A stretch of DNA of 64,000 nucleotides, from contig CM067084.1 of assembly GCA_034008185.1 (NCBI GenBank), positions 19,868,885 through 19,932,884 on the forward strand. Direction: 5' to 3'. The notes beneath the pieces were generated by a model. The model did not search any database. It saw nothing but the letters and a program-made list of their open reading frames with translations, and had not been told where the DNA came from. Origin of the DNA: Gorsachius magnificus (Eukaryota > Chordata > Aves > Pelecaniformes > Ardeidae). The translations under genes and the position numbers were made by a program. Every line of letters begins with the position of its first letter. Position 1 is the first letter of the stretch. Of this stretch, positions 24,757-38,475 are shown in pieces.

Positions 24757-26260
24757 CATAGAATCACAGAATCGTTTGGTTGGAAAAGACCTTTAAGACC
24801 ACCAAGCCCAACCATACCTGTCCACTACAAAACCATGTCTCCAAGTACCTTGTCTACCTGTCCTTTAAATACCTCCAGGGATGGGAACTCGACCACTTCC
24901 CTGGGCAGCCTGTTCCAGTGACTCACAACCCTTTCAGTGAAGAAATTTTTTCTAATATCCAATCTAAACGTCTGCTGGTGCAACGATGCCATTTCCTCTC
25001 TCCCTATCACTTGTTGCTTGGGAAAAAGAGACCAACCCCCACCTCGCTACAACCTCCTGTCAGGTAGTTGTAGAAGGCAATAAGGTCTCCCCTCAGCCTC
25101 CTCTTCTCCACATTAAACAATCCCAGTTCCCTCAGCCACTCCTCATCAGACTTGTGCTCCAGACCCCTCATCAGCTTCATCGCCTTTCTCTGGACATGCG
25201 CCAGTGCCTCAATGTCCTTCTTGTAGCGGGAGGCCCAAAACTGAACACAGTATTCCAGGTGCAGCCTCACCAATGCCGAGTACAGGGGGAGGATGACTTC
25301 CCCAGTCCTGCTGGTCACACTATTTCTGATACAAGCCAGGATGCCGTTGGCCCTCTTGGCCACCTAGGCACACTGCTAGCTCACATTCAGTCAGCTGTCA
25401 ACCAGTACCCCCAGATCCCTCTCTGCCCAAGCAGCTTTCCAGCCATTCTTCCCCAAGCCTGTAGCCTTGCATGGGGTTGTTGTGAGTCAAGCGCAGGACC
25501 CAGCACTTGACCTCATTGAACTTCATACAATTATTGGCCACAGCCCATCGATCCAGCCTGTCCAGATCCCTCTGTAGAGCCTTCCTACCCTGAAACAGAT
25601 CAACACTTCCACCCATCTTAGTGTCATCTGCAAACTTACTGAGGGTATACTCAATCCCCTCATCCAGGCCATTGATAAAGATGTTAAACAGAACTGACCC
25701 CAACACTGAGCCCTGGGGAACACCACTTGCAACTGGACACCAACTGGATTTAACTCCATTCACCACTACCCATTGGGCCTGGCCATCCAGCTAGTTTTTT
25801 ACCCAGCAAAGAATAGGCCAGTCCAAGCCACGGGCAGCCAGTTTCTCAAGCAGAATGCTGTGGGAAACGGTGACAAAGGCTTTACTAAAGGCCAGGTACA
25901 CTACATCCACAGCCACACTTTCATCCACCTGGTTATCCACCATCAGCAGTCCACCTGGTCATAAAAGGATATCAGGTTAGTCAAGCAAGACCTGCCTTTC
26001 ATAAACCCATGCTGGTTGGGCCTGATCTTCTGGTTGTCCTGGACGTGCTGTGTGATGGCTCTGATCTGCTCCATGACCTTCCCCAGCACTGAGGTCAGAC
26101 TGACAGGCCTGTAGTTCCCCATACCCTCCCTCCATCCTTTCTTGTAAATGAGCATCACATTTGCCAGCCTCCAGACAAGTGGAACTTCTCCAGTCATCCA
26201 GGACTGCTGATAGCTGATGGAACATGGCTTGGTGAGCACCTCCACCAGCTCCCTTTTAGA
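24757..26260 (-). mobile_element. CR1 LINE, 5'-truncated, reverse transcriptase region, inactive
   Basis: Non-LTR retrotransposon copy transcribed from the minus strand. Its 3' end is the CR1 octamer tail (plus strand CATAGAATCACAGAATCG at 24757-24774). From 5' to 3' on the minus strand: RT fingers (NYRPVSLTSVLGKVMEQI, about 26110), motif A, motif B ([10 protein letters not shown]), motif C (FADD at 25623-25634), thumb and post-RT ([19 protein letters not shown]) and the C-terminus ([24 protein letters not shown]). Four frame segments (25943-26263, 25398-25766, 25007-25363, 24825-25010) alternate between two frames, so there are frameshifts. There is also an in-frame TAG at 25791-25793. Motif A reads YLAFSKAFVTV at about 25868-25900, so both of its usual aspartates are lost. 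The endonuclease and ORF1 are missing. It is younger than the other CR1 copies but dead. Confidence 0.95.
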
Positions 26261-29200
26261 CATTTATAATTTTATATTTATATAAAAGAAAGTGTAAGAC
26301 AATCCTTCTTCCAAAATGAGTGTTCACATTCCCAGGCCAGTCTCCCCATCAGATACGTCAAAGAAGTCATTTGGAAAGTTAACTCTGTGAACTGAATCCA
26401 TGAAATTATCTTAAGTTGAAACAAGTGGGTTGATTGGTTTATTTTCTTAACCTCTACCATTTCCACAACTTGTCTTGAAATACGAACTCAGAAGTACTTG
26501 TATCAGCAGAAGACAAAATACAACATGACAGCAGAATGAATAGCAAGTGGGGTGCACACGCTGTCTTTTCTTCCAGAGTATGTGTGAAGTTCAGCTACAT
26601 TTTAGGTGTGTGTAAACCTTTGATCAGCAGGCTCACCCCATCAAAGGACAAAGGGTTTTCTTGTGGGAACCACTATCTTATAAACTGACAGGCACTGCGT
26701 AGTTGTGCTGTCAACCATGCTCAAGCTGAACATAGTTACATGTTACTAGGATCCTTTAGGCTACAATTCTTCCACAATTTTGACACCTAGTTTGACAGAG
26801 ACTTTAAAAAAAAAAATGAACAAACCTAATTTGCAAGCTGAAGAAACATGAAATGTTTTGACGCTAAGACTGCATTTTCAGTTAGGCACAATATAATGGA
26901 TCCATATGTGAAAATAAAAAACGTGGAGAAACAGAAGCTAGGTTAATAGACTATAAAGGACAAAGTTGGAAATTATACGCTCTAGCTTAACTCTGTAATT
27001 CAACAACCAACTTTTTCATTAGGGAAATAAAACTAAACTCTTGCAAACAGAAAGGAAACAATCCACCTTCTACAGTAAAGACTTTTCTCTGCAACATGAA
27101 TTTGTGCTACAGCATTTAATTTCTATGCAGATAAAATGGAAGAAGTAATAGTGCAATCTCGAAAGAGAATATAAATGTAGTATTAAAGACTGAAAATGAA
27201 ATCTCTTTGTGTATTGGCCCAGTGGAACTGCTACATATTTTATGCTTTTCACTGAATAACAGAGACAACTAGAAAAAAACTTTTTAAATTTAAATTTGGG
27301 GGCAATTAAATAAGGGAAACATAACTTGCATGACTGCAGGCTGCTCATTACCATTTGGCATGTGGAAGAGAGCATATTTTAATATTTAGATCAGATTACT
27401 TATAAATTTAACTTTGGATTTCGGTGTCACAGAGGGAATTGTAACTCAATTAATGGAAGAGATACCTTCTGTACCCAGCCAGTTTCCATTTTTTAATAGC
27501 TCAATATCTAACTAACAGCATTGCTTTTGCTTTCATTGAGAAATAAAATGATCCAGCCATTAGAACTTAGACTGTATCCCAAAATATCCAGTTAAAGACA
27601 TACAGTAATTCATATCCCATTCCCTCATACTTCAGTAGCGGTAGAGGCTTTTTGTAAAAGATCTTGTAGGTTCCCACTGGAAGACCCATCACTCAATCTT
27701 TCAAAAACCAGTGTCAACAAAGTTCCAGAGAGCACAACATAAGAGCAAATGAAGTTCCATTCAAAAAGGAATGGACAAGATTACCAAAAATGAGAATTTC
27801 CCTCTGTCTGGTTCTGATCCAATAAAACCACTCAACCCAAACTGATCAAGACATTTAAATAGATGCTGGAATTAAATTCTGTTCTTCAGATTCACATGAA
27901 AGCTGTATAAATACTGCAAATCAGTATCACTATGCACAGATTCCAAAGGCTTTGTAGAACTGCAATACAATTTTACTCTTTGAAAATAACTTGTATAAAA
28001 TATAGACTATTCTGAGAAACTTTGAATGGTTTTTAATTTTTAACTCCTTAGGCAGAAAATGTATTCTTTTTGATAGCACCAAGTGAGTTTGAGCTGGGTC
28101 GTAGGGGGAAGCTGGGAGAAGGCATCTGCGAGAAGTGACACAGCATAATAAAAGTATTTTTAAAAGGTCAGTGAAAAATAAAATCTACATTAAAGTTACA
28201 GCAAAATGTTCTCCAACTTATCTGGTTACCGGAGCCTTCTAATGATTTTGTACAAAATGACAAGATCTTTGTACTCACTCAACTTAAAACTGGAACACAA
28301 CTGTTAAAAATCTTCTGAGAATGCCTTAGTACTCAGGGCAATCTTAAAGAGCTCACAAGTTATTGTGCACATCATTAATTGTGGGTAGACAAATGAACAT
28401 CACCATTCGACCCGTTTCCCGTGTAGATGAATGTGCAAGCACTGCTTGTGAGATTACTTTATGAACATAAATTCAACATCCATTTTCCTTTCATTGTCAT
28501 GCATGTGACTTTGAAACTCAGTTTCTGCAAACTGCCATACCAATAAAAATCAATCACATAAATGCACATGGAAAGGGAACACCCAGAAAAATTACGTAAT
28601 TTAAAAATATAAATGGTCTACCATCTCTGCTGCTTACCAAAAAAAAATGTAACAATCCATGTTCTCTCAAGAATTCATGCCTTTACAGGAAAACTTGGCA
28701 AATTTTCAGTTGGCTATTCATTGTTCCTAACAATGGTGCTGTATTATGTACATTGTAAAATGTATACATTAATGCAGCTAGTTTAAATCTCCATTGGGTT
28801 TAATGCTCTTAACACTATTCTTCTAACACATAGAGACACAGTTTATTTTTTAATTCTCTACAGTTTTCATTGGTAGTTTATATTCCTCAAGCACCTTTTA
28901 AACTTGATATCACACTACTCCTCAGAAAATCTATAACATCCTTTATTGTGTCATTGCAATTGATATGCATACATACTGCATATAGCCAGCAGTAAATTTC
29001 TGCATCTAAGGATTTTCTCAAGGAATCTGTGTATTTCTCAACAGACTTATTTAGGACCCAATTTTTTTATATCCAAGACTATAGGCCCCAGAGTATAGTA
29101 TATGCAATTTTATACCTATTTTGTATGTAGAAGCATGAAATGCAGATTTATGGATATAGGCAGAGAGTTTCACTTTCTCTATTCATGAATACAATGCACA

Positions 29201-32200
29201 CACATCCAGAAGCTAATATGCAAATCCTGGCTCCCTTGATGCTGATGGCAGAATTCCTATAGACTCCCACAAGACCTAGTTTTCACCTGTGATTACTGAA
29301 CAGTAGACTATGTTTCTATTAGTTCAAATTGTGAAAACACTGAGGAGACACCTAATTCTTAAACAACATATTATTTTTGAGGAGCCTGTGCCTTCTTTCT
29401 GACTGCAAATTTGAAAAGTTTTCTTTTTATAGCCCTGTTAAAAGTCTCTGAAGCCTAAGTGTATTTGCAGCTCACCATTCTTTTGGCTCCCGGTAAATAA
29501 AAATGTACCCATTTAGTTGCTCCTCAATGTTCAGGATAACTTGAAAAGATAGCCACTTCTAATATGTCCCAAAGAGCAAGTATTTATCTGGACTGTCCTT
29601 TCTGAGTCCTCATGTTATACGCATGTTAGTCCACCAGTAGTAGAGGAGTAACTAAAGATTAATGTATGCATAAGCCACATTAGATTTGCAATATTCCTGT
29701 AGAGATGTATTCTGCTTCTTTGATCACCAAGTAAGCAGCCACACCAATAAAACAAATCCTGATATCATTCACAGAAAAGACTGAAGCCAGAGTTAAATAT
29801 ATGCCATAGTTCTGAGGTTTTGTTCACTTGTTTCTATGGGTGACACTGACCTTAGACCGCTGATTTCAGCTCCATGTTACAATCTTTCTGCACTTTGGGG
29901 ACATTCAAGAGGTATGGGCTTCTTTCTAACACTGAATAACATTGTCTTTGGGGCAATATTAGCAGCATGTTTTCCTGTCCCTGGTATATTAGTCGCTGCG
30001 TAGCCCATTACTTTCATCTTCAATGCCTCTGGTTTTGTACTCTTCATAGTGCCAGACCCTGGTTTGAAACGACAGCTGCCTGAAGTCAAGTTTAAATGAT
30101 AACATATCTCATTCACAGTCAGAGAGAGGTTTTTTGGTGGATGTTCCTTTTGTATTATACTATTTCTTCAGTTCTTTCTTTAGCTCTTCACTGAGCCTTG
30201 ACCCACAGTACTCTTACATAGATAACAACTTTTACTTCCACTTTTGAAAATATTCCTGGAAGAGGGTAAACATTTGAAGAGCATTACTGAACATTCACCT
30301 GATCTAATTACTTTATCAGACCTCTGGGGATTAATCTGATTCTGTGCTGCATCTTTTTTTTTTTTTTTTAAACAATGTGAAACTCATTCCTGTACAAATA
30401 CTGTACTGCAGACATAAGCTAGATATAAGCCAGTAGACCATGTATCAGAGAGAGTTATGTCTTGTCTTCATCTTATTTACACCTGCAAATAATGTCCTGG
30501 AGTCTAAAAACATCCAAGTAAATGTTATGCCTCCCTTTCCGTCCCCCCATTATTTGAGTTAACACCTAACCTAATGATTAAATTAACTATCTTCATTCAT
30601 GATTCTATGGGATGAGAAAAAGGAGCTGCTTTGAAATACATGAATGTGGCAGGGTGGGTGGGGGACACAGGACACGACACAAATGTAAAGCTGAGAGACA
30701 GGCAAAGAAAGGAAAATTTTAAAAATAATGCATAAACTGTCTCAACAGTATATTTTCCATTCTCATGTCATTGAAGATGACAATCAAACAACGGGACTAT
30801 TTAGTCATCATGTAAAACCTGCCTTCCTTACCTTCATCTCCCTGCATCCCACTGGTATTAATGCAAAACCCATTGCTGAATGAAACTAGGCTCTAGCTTT
30901 AATGGTGCACTAATCTTAAAAAATATTTTTTGCCTTTTGAATAGATGAAGAGATTACTTTAGCTTTAGTTAAAGTGCCATTCCACATACGTTGGTCAGTA
31001 TCTTTCTTCCTTTGCTGTCGCATTTATCCTTTCTTCTCCATTACAAACCTTCATTGAGAGGTCAGCCTCTCCCTTGACACTCCTTTGGCATTCTGTTGGT
31101 TCTCCTCCCAAATGTTAGCAAATCCAACAGATTCCCAAAGCCTCAGGATCCTCTGCTCCTCTCTATTCTAGTACATATCAAATCATTTTTTCTTTATTTT
31201 TTCTTCCTCTGTATGAAGACTGCAACTTTCACATTTCCTCAAAAGGCAATATTTTTGAGAACAGTTCATTATATTCAATTTTTACATAGTTTTTTCAATC
31301 TTCATACAGTGACAGAAAATATTCAGTAAATCCTCTCCTAGAGTATGTATCAAGGAAAGACACCATTACTCTACCTTACTTTCATCTCTACCTATTTCTG
31401 CTAAATAAATTTCCACATGCACTTTGAAATATTTCCATTTTTCTTGCATTATTACAAGACAATTTACATATGATGACAGATGCAGTTTCTCTAATTTAGA
31501 CGGGAAGGAGCTTTGATCAGAATTCCAGATTTCTCTAACTGTTGGACATACAGAACTCCAAATTTTATTTAATTAGTCAGTGTAAGACAAGCCCCTCGCA
31601 AACATAGGACTCATCTTTTTTTAGTTTCTACTTTCCTTGAACCTACAGTAGCACTTCATGTCACTACAGCCGAAGACTGAAACAGAGCCTTTTCTGCTAT
31701 TTCCTTTGTGCATTTAATATTAGCATTAAGAAACTGCGAAGCAGACAGGCATATTTAGGGTAAAGAGGGTACTTAACTTTTTTTTTTCATTTTACCTGCA
31801 TAATACATTCTTACCAAGTGATCATAAAATATGACTTAACCAGGAGAAGAATCTAGTTGAAAAAACTCATTATCAGCATATGTAAATTTAAGAAACTTCA
31901 AACAGAGGATTTTAATTCACATACCTAAAATGATAGCAGCCATTTTCAAATGTTCAAATTCATTTCCCTGTGGGCTAGATGTCTGATCCCATAGGCATTC
32001 AAGAACACTTTCCCAGTTCTGAGAGGAGGTCTGGCCTCATCCACTTCAGTGAAGATATACCGTCCTAATAGGACAGACAAATTAATTTAATTTCCAAATT
32101 CAGAGCTAAATCTAGTAATAAAACATCTCAAAAGTCTGAAAGTGTTGAATTCAAAATTTTGTTATTGAACTTTGTTTATCTCCTCCTGTAATTTCTTAAT

Positions 32201-32510
32201 CTCCTACCTTTTATCCTGTGAAGTTAACATTTCTTAATAATCAAATAGCAACTGTTCCTTTCAGCAAAATTTAGAATGCTTTAATGGTAAAGAAGCAAGA
32301 TGTTTACTTCATAATTGTTCAAGTATTTTTCAGTGAATAACTCTAAAACGTGATGCCTGAATTAAATACTCTGAGAATACCTCCTAACTGTATAGTGTTT
32401 ACCAACATATTACTACAAACTCCAGGGACGTTTTATTTTGTTCAGTAGAGCTGGATTGTTTGAGGTTTTTTTCCTTTTGAAAAGTAGTTTCCACTGTTCT
32501 TACATATAAC
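26261..32510. other. Long non-coding stretch, nothing recognised
   Basis: About 6.2 kb of AT-rich sequence without a recognised gene. A 79-codon minus-strand frame at 29877-30116 has a basic, proline-containing peptide (for example SGTMKSTKPEALKMKVMGYA) that is less repetitive than chance frames nearby. I cannot assign it. A T-run lies at about 30354-30369. Confidence 0.5.
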
Positions 32511-32515
32511 ATGAC
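32511..32515 (+). repeat. Target-site duplication ATGAC, left copy
   Basis: ATGAC immediately precedes the LTR and recurs directly after it at 33119-33123. A 5-bp duplication fits an ERVL-type integrase. Confidence 0.85.
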
Positions 32516-33118
32516 TGTGCTGGTTTTGGCTGGGAGAGTTAATTTTCTTCACTGTAGCTACTACAGGGCTGTGTTTTGGATTTGGGCTGAAAGCAGTGTT
32601 GCTAACACAGGGATGGTTTAGTTATTGCTGAGCAGTGCTTACACAGAGTCAAGGCCTTTTCTGCTCCTCACCCCACCCCACCAGCGAGGAGACTGGGGGT
32701 GCACAAGAAGCTGTGAGGGGACACAGCCAGGACAGCTGACCCAAACTGACCAAAGGGATATTCCAGACCATATGATGCCATGCTCAGCATATAAAAAGCT
32801 GGGGGAAGAAGAAGAAAGAGGGGGATGTTTGGCGTGATGGTGTTTGTCTTCCCAAGGAACTGCTATGTGTGATGGATCCCTGCTTTCCTGGAGATGTCTG
32901 AACACCTGCCTGCCGATGGGAAGTGGTGAATGAATTCCTTGTTTTGCTTTACTTGTGTGTGTGGCTTCTGCTTTGCCTGTTAAACTGTCTTTATCTCAAC
33001 CCATGAGTTTTCTCACTTTTACTCTTCTGATTCTCTCCCCCATCCCGGGGGGAGGGGGCAGGGGGAGAAGCAAGCAGCTGTGTGGGTCTTAGTTACCAGC
33101 TGGGGTTAACCCACAACA
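32516..33118 (+). mobile_element. Solo LTR of a bird endogenous retrovirus (copy 2)
   Basis: Begins TGTGCTGGTTTTGGCTGGGA and ends GGTTAACCCACAACA, flanked by a perfect ATGAC duplication, so this is an intact single insertion reduced to one LTR. The sense strand is plus, with a core promoter element TATAAAAA at 32790-32797. Positions 32597-33041 match copy 1 (22655-23099, inverted) base for base by eye. The first 81 and last 77 bases differ clearly from copy 1, including a G-rich tract near the end. There is no gag, pol or env sequence beside it. Confidence 0.9.
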
Positions 33119-33123
33119 ATGAC
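33119..33123 (+). repeat. Target-site duplication ATGAC, right copy
   Basis: Matches 32511-32515 exactly. The intact pair also argues that this LTR has not taken part in a reciprocal crossover with another copy. Confidence 0.85.
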
Positions 33124-36100
33124 CCACAGAGGTCAACTGTTATTTAGTTTTCTTCATCTTCCCCTTCTTTTTCAGACTATTTCCTATGGTCTAAACACTT
33201 TCCCTTCCAGCTGTGCTCTCTGCTATTGCTGTGTTACTTCTTCTGATAAACTGTAAACTGCAAGATCAATGGTCCTCAGTCTTCAGCTCTCTGGATACCA
33301 CACATCAAGCTAGGTACGAGACAAACAATGTAAAAGCAGCATACTAAGGTGAAGAGCAAATTTAAAATGTTTCAAGGATGCTCACTTAAAATTTAATTTC
33401 AGTAAATATCAATACCATGCTTGACATGGCTGGTACAAACACAGCAGATTTACAGTGCTGCTTACTTCAGATAATCCTCGATACATCTCTTGGAAGAGAC
33501 ACAAGTAAATTCAGTTATTTTGAAGTATTGATTGACTTTGTTTGAAAATCATCACATGTGGTTACTAAGGATTTGATATTCACCTATATGAGGCTTAAGG
33601 GTGAGTCTGTCAGTAAGAATAAATGGAAATCAGGTCTCTACCATTCTAGTTATTTTACAAAAAGACTGTATAAAGCTAGGGTCATTTTAAACTCCTTCAT
33701 TCATAAAGTTAAAATCAGTTGAGACTATTAGATCAATTTAGCAAGGTATTTATTCATCATTCTTACGCTAATGCCAGTTCATCATTTTATCAGATTGCAT
33801 TTAAATGCCGTAACCAGTATTTTCATAAACTAATTTCACTTCATGAATGAGCAGTTTCTGCTAGCGAACAAACATAATTCAGAATACTAACAGCTATGGT
33901 CTCAATAAGGGATTTGGTCATATTCTGATGGGAATAGTAACTACTAAACAAGTACTTTTGATTTATGTTGTTATTTATACCTTGGCAGTAGATGATTCAC
34001 TTAGGAATATATGTTTATTGTTTTCTAAATCTGACTGAACATACCATATTTAGTAGTGAAATTCTTGGTCAGAGAAGTAAGCTAAATTATCCTATCTCCT
34101 TCCCCTTTCATTCTGACTCTTTGGGGATCTTCACAAACGACAGTTATTCCAGAGATATTCAGAAGAAGGTAAAATCAGAGTACATAAACAAACCCATGTG
34201 ACATACTTCACTGGGTTACAGTCTAGATCTTTCCCTAGTGCTTTCAATTTTTAAAGCACATTCTTTTACATTTTAAAAACATGGTCACTTCACCAGTGAG
34301 TAATATTATCCAGCAACAAGGAAAGAATGTTCCAACAAATCAAGACAAACAGGAAAAAGAGAGGTCATGCTCTGAAACCTCCATTATTTTAATCATCAAC
34401 CCAAGTTATTCTTGTCTTTCATTGCCCTCTCACTTTCTCTGCCACAGAATGTTACCACCTACTAATGCAATGACTGAAAACGTTCAGCAAACTCCTGGGG
34501 GTGAGAATATATGATGAATATTAACACAGGATTGAAGCAGAACACAAAATAACAGTGATTGCGTTAGAACCGGGTGGATAAAGGATTTAGTGTATTTTTT
34601 TTTTTTCTTAGCTATCTGAACTGAATATTAAACAAAATTTTTAACTACCTTCAACTTCAGAAGATTGCTACATTCTGGCAATTTATTAAAAGGGGAAGGA
34701 TTGAGAGAAAAGGTTATTTTTTCCACCACTCTATATTTTATTATAATTTTCTGCATTTTTCTGAATAGCTGCATATTGATGAAAAAGAAAGAACTCTTAC
34801 TCTGAAAATGCTAAAATGACAGATTCAGATTTCTCAAAATCTATTCCTTTTTATTCCCTTCAAAGAACTACTGGCCAAATCCCCTCCAAATTCACAAGTC
34901 ATTTCTACTACTTCACAAATGCTATCTTCAGTAAATAAAAAATGCCTGCAAGCAAGTAGATTTGAGGTCCATGGCATCGCCAAAACTGTCAAAGAGCACT
35001 TACTGTGATACTGACTGCTAAATTCAGAACAAATATAATCCTCAGTTCTTCATCAATTAGTCCAGAACCCACAGGTGTGTGAAATTCAAGTTCTCTTAGA
35101 ACACACACCTCACTGCCAACATTCACCTGGATTAAAACATGATTTTTTTTCTAAAAATTGAGAATGTAGAGATTACTTTATAAACTAAAAAACACAGTGC
35201 ATGAAAAGCCAGGTAACTCTTTTTTAAAAGTAAGTAAGTATTCTATATCTGAACATTAATTTTAATTGAATACTTGTGCTGCAGCTGTTCTCAGAACACT
35301 GAGTTTAAAATATAAGTAATATCAGAAATACTGGCAAAACCTTGTTATAGATAAATGGACAATAATATTATTACATTATCAGTTTCTCATATCTGTATTA
35401 ATTTCCCACACATATTTTCATAGTGGAAATTCTGGTTTATTACTTCTCACCTATTTCAGTAATAAGTTTATTTAAATGTAGATTCATCTCTCAAATAGTT
35501 TTGCTGCTGTAGTCACTCACCCAGCTCAAAATACACATACATAGACCACCACAACTTTTACATAAATATCTCTAGTAACCACTGGAGATGGGGACAGGAA
35601 GACTTTGGCTGAGTCCAAAGATCAGTTTTCATGAGACTACATTACCATGTGTATTGCAGTAATGTCCTTTAAATGAACCTAACTTAAGACAGAATATTAA
35701 ATACATTACAATAAATACAAGTCTCTATGGAAAAGGGCATTTAAGTGCAATTGAAAACAGCTTGTAAATGTCTTCTGGGTTTTGGGTTAGTGTTTTTTTT
35801 TCAACTATTGTGACTACCAAAAAGTATTAGACCTGCTATAGGGTTTTATAAATAGTTTTAAAAGTGAAATATCCTAAAAATCTTACAAGAAGTAAACATT
35901 TCTGAACAACTAGATTACATTTCTCTGAGATTATAATCAAGCTCAGCTTCCTTCTGTATGATCAAACTACTAGCAGGTGTTAGATGCCTCAGGGAAGTAC
36001 TATGTTTCCTAGTGACTCTCTCCGAAACTTCATTATCTGTAGAGAAGCACATCTGCTTATAGAGTAACAGAATTTTGATCTAGGGCAAGGAAATACGTGG

Positions 36101-38149
36101 AGAAAATATTGAAACCACCTTTGACTACAAAAAAAAAAAAAATGTTTTGCAATTTTTAACATCATTTAAGTTCACAAATTCCAGGAAGGACATAAATTTA
36201 AAGTCACATAGTAAGGTGTAAAGTAAGAATTCCCCAATTCAGAATGGTGTTTGTTTCATAAATGTGACCACAGTCAGAACCTTGGTCAATCTGATTTTAA
36301 TGCTAAGTTTAAATCAAAACCTCCTCAGACAGCTGAGTTAAATCACTGCTCCAGTGTAAAAAGGTCAAAGATCTATATAAATGTCCCTTTTCGTATCTTG
36401 AAGTTCTCCTTGCAGTGGAGACCATATTTTGTTTTTTTACCAAATGCTTATCCACCAACTTTTGCTCTTCTCACAGACCCAGAATAAGACACAAGTCAGC
36501 AAATCAACTACATTGATTGACTCAACTTCTTCAGCAATGTAATACGCAATATGAATATGCCTACTTACTGAGAATGCACGCATGCTGACATACATTCTCT
36601 TCTGCTTCCACCTGAATCACGTGTACAGGAAACACCGTTTCTTCAAACGACGACTCTGCATGCCTTTCTGTTTGCTATTTCTGCTGGCAAGCAGACACCT
36701 TTAGAGCCATTGTCAGGGATGGACACTACAGCTGCATAGCACCATCTGCACCCAACAAAAAGATGAAAAATGTATTGGTGAGTGTTCCCAAACTGCAAAA
36801 ATTATACTAGCAACAGTCTGGCTTTTCTTTTCTTTTTTTGCCCCAGAGCATTTCTGATTTCAGAAACTTAAGGCCAGATATTATTTGCCACAACTATTTC
36901 CCCAGTCTAGCAAGGTCAAAATCCCTTTTGCAGGACACAGAGCTATTGGGGTATCATGCAACCTGCCTATGCTGCAAGACTGCACATCACAATTCTTGTC
37001 AAAGTAGAAGAGGACATAGGCAGCCAAGCAACCTATGCTGATACTGCACAGTGTTTCAACCCCTTCATAACTGCAGTTATCCCAGAAATTAATCAGATCC
37101 ATCCCAACTGTATGAACAATCACTGTTTAGCCCTCAGAACAGTTCATGCATTACAACGTACTGTATCCATAACATTTCTGCTGGAGCACAAAACTACCCC
37201 CTACTGCATAATAAGCTTGAAATCAAATAGGCTTCAAATTCAGCATGTGACAATATTTTAGCATGCATGAGTTTATGTAGAAAATACCATGCAGCGTAAT
37301 TCAAAGCTACTACTACCAACTTTGTCCCCAAAGTTCCTCGGGTTGTAGAATATTCTACAATGTGTTATTTGGCATACTATACAGGCAGAGGCATATGCAT
37401 GAAGGGAAAATGTAAAAGCATATTGTCCCATCAACTACAGAGCATAATAAACTTTTTCAGCAACAACCATAGATGATCTTAGCAGCTACACGGTTTTATG
37501 GTTCCATTAACTTGAAATTATACTAGCTGAAGATTTTTCCTGTAATGCATATTTGGAATCCACAACAATCCACATTATTTCTGCTATTTTCTTATTGTAG
37601 ATAGTTACAATATGTAGCAGTAGTAGTATCACAAGAAGCTGGGCTTTGACAAATCATTAGTTTTCCTAGACAAAAAGAAAACTTACAAAGATATACAAAA
37701 TGGACAATATAGTGAAATTTGGATAAAAGCAATGGCAAGTGACACACTTGTTCAAACCCTTCAGTGAAGACATCTGGTGACATGAATCTGATCACAAATT
37801 TGATTTTGCTAAAGCAGTAGTTCCACTAATATATGAAGCCATCATGCAGCCATATGGGGGCCTTTACAGAGGAAGGCGTGAGCCCAAGTAATCTATCAGT
37901 ATGACCAACCTGTGCTCCATCTCCCCTTCACCCATAAAAATAAAAATTTCTACCAACAGAATCACTCAAGGTCATGGCTGATTAAACTACCTTTGCATCA
38001 CCACGGGTTTACTTGAAAACAACTACAGTTATTGACCTAATATAAGCAAAGCAATTACATATATATGTATAGCAGTCCTTCGCATTTTACCTACACTACC
38101 GCATAATCTCTGTAACAGGCTGTTCAACAGGCAACAGAACTGAAGACAC
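33124..38149. other. Long non-coding stretch, nothing recognised
   Basis: About 5 kb of AT-rich sequence. Open frames up to 101 codons (36956-37261, plus strand) have no recognisable domain. An A-run lies at about 36129-36141. Confidence 0.5.
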
Positions 38150-38475
38150 CTAGTTCTGTATGGATTGTACGCGGTGCCACCCTCTAGCCCCTTCTCCACC
38201 ACCGCTTCCCTTTCGCTCCCTCAAGCCTCCTGCCTCTCCCACGGGCACCGGGTGCCAGGGCCAGTTCAGAGCATGGCCTGTCCTGACTGATGAGGCCACA
38301 CCGCCGGCTGGCTGGCTGCGGCGTCTCTCAGCTGGCTGGCATCGCTGACACCATGTCATTGACACTGATTTGGATCTCCCTCTTCTGTCCAGCCACCAAT
38401 TTACACAAGCTTGTAGACCTTTCATACCTTTGAGATCTCCACCCTCTATCAATATAGCTGAAGCCAAGCAATGAG
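38150..38475. other. Small GC-rich patch of unknown origin
   Basis: A block conspicuously richer in G+C than its surroundings, most strongly at 38160-38350, with CCACCACCGC, a short GCTGGCTGGCTG repeat and a further CAGCTGGCTGGC. A minus-strand frame of 105 codons (38150-38467) spans it. It could be an inserted repeat not in my memory, a small CpG patch or an exon. Its sharp edges favour an insertion, but I see no target duplication. Confidence 0.4.

Noticed and set aside
24986..25510. 174-codon plus-strand open frame
   Set aside because: It is the antisense strand of the CR1 reverse transcriptase. The sense (minus) frames carry the recognisable RT motifs.
22600..33118. The 22.6-33.1 kb segment as an inversion made by crossover between LTR copies 1 and 2
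   Set aside because: Copy 2 is flanked by a matching ATGAC duplication on both sides. A single crossover inversion would have separated the two halves of that duplication.
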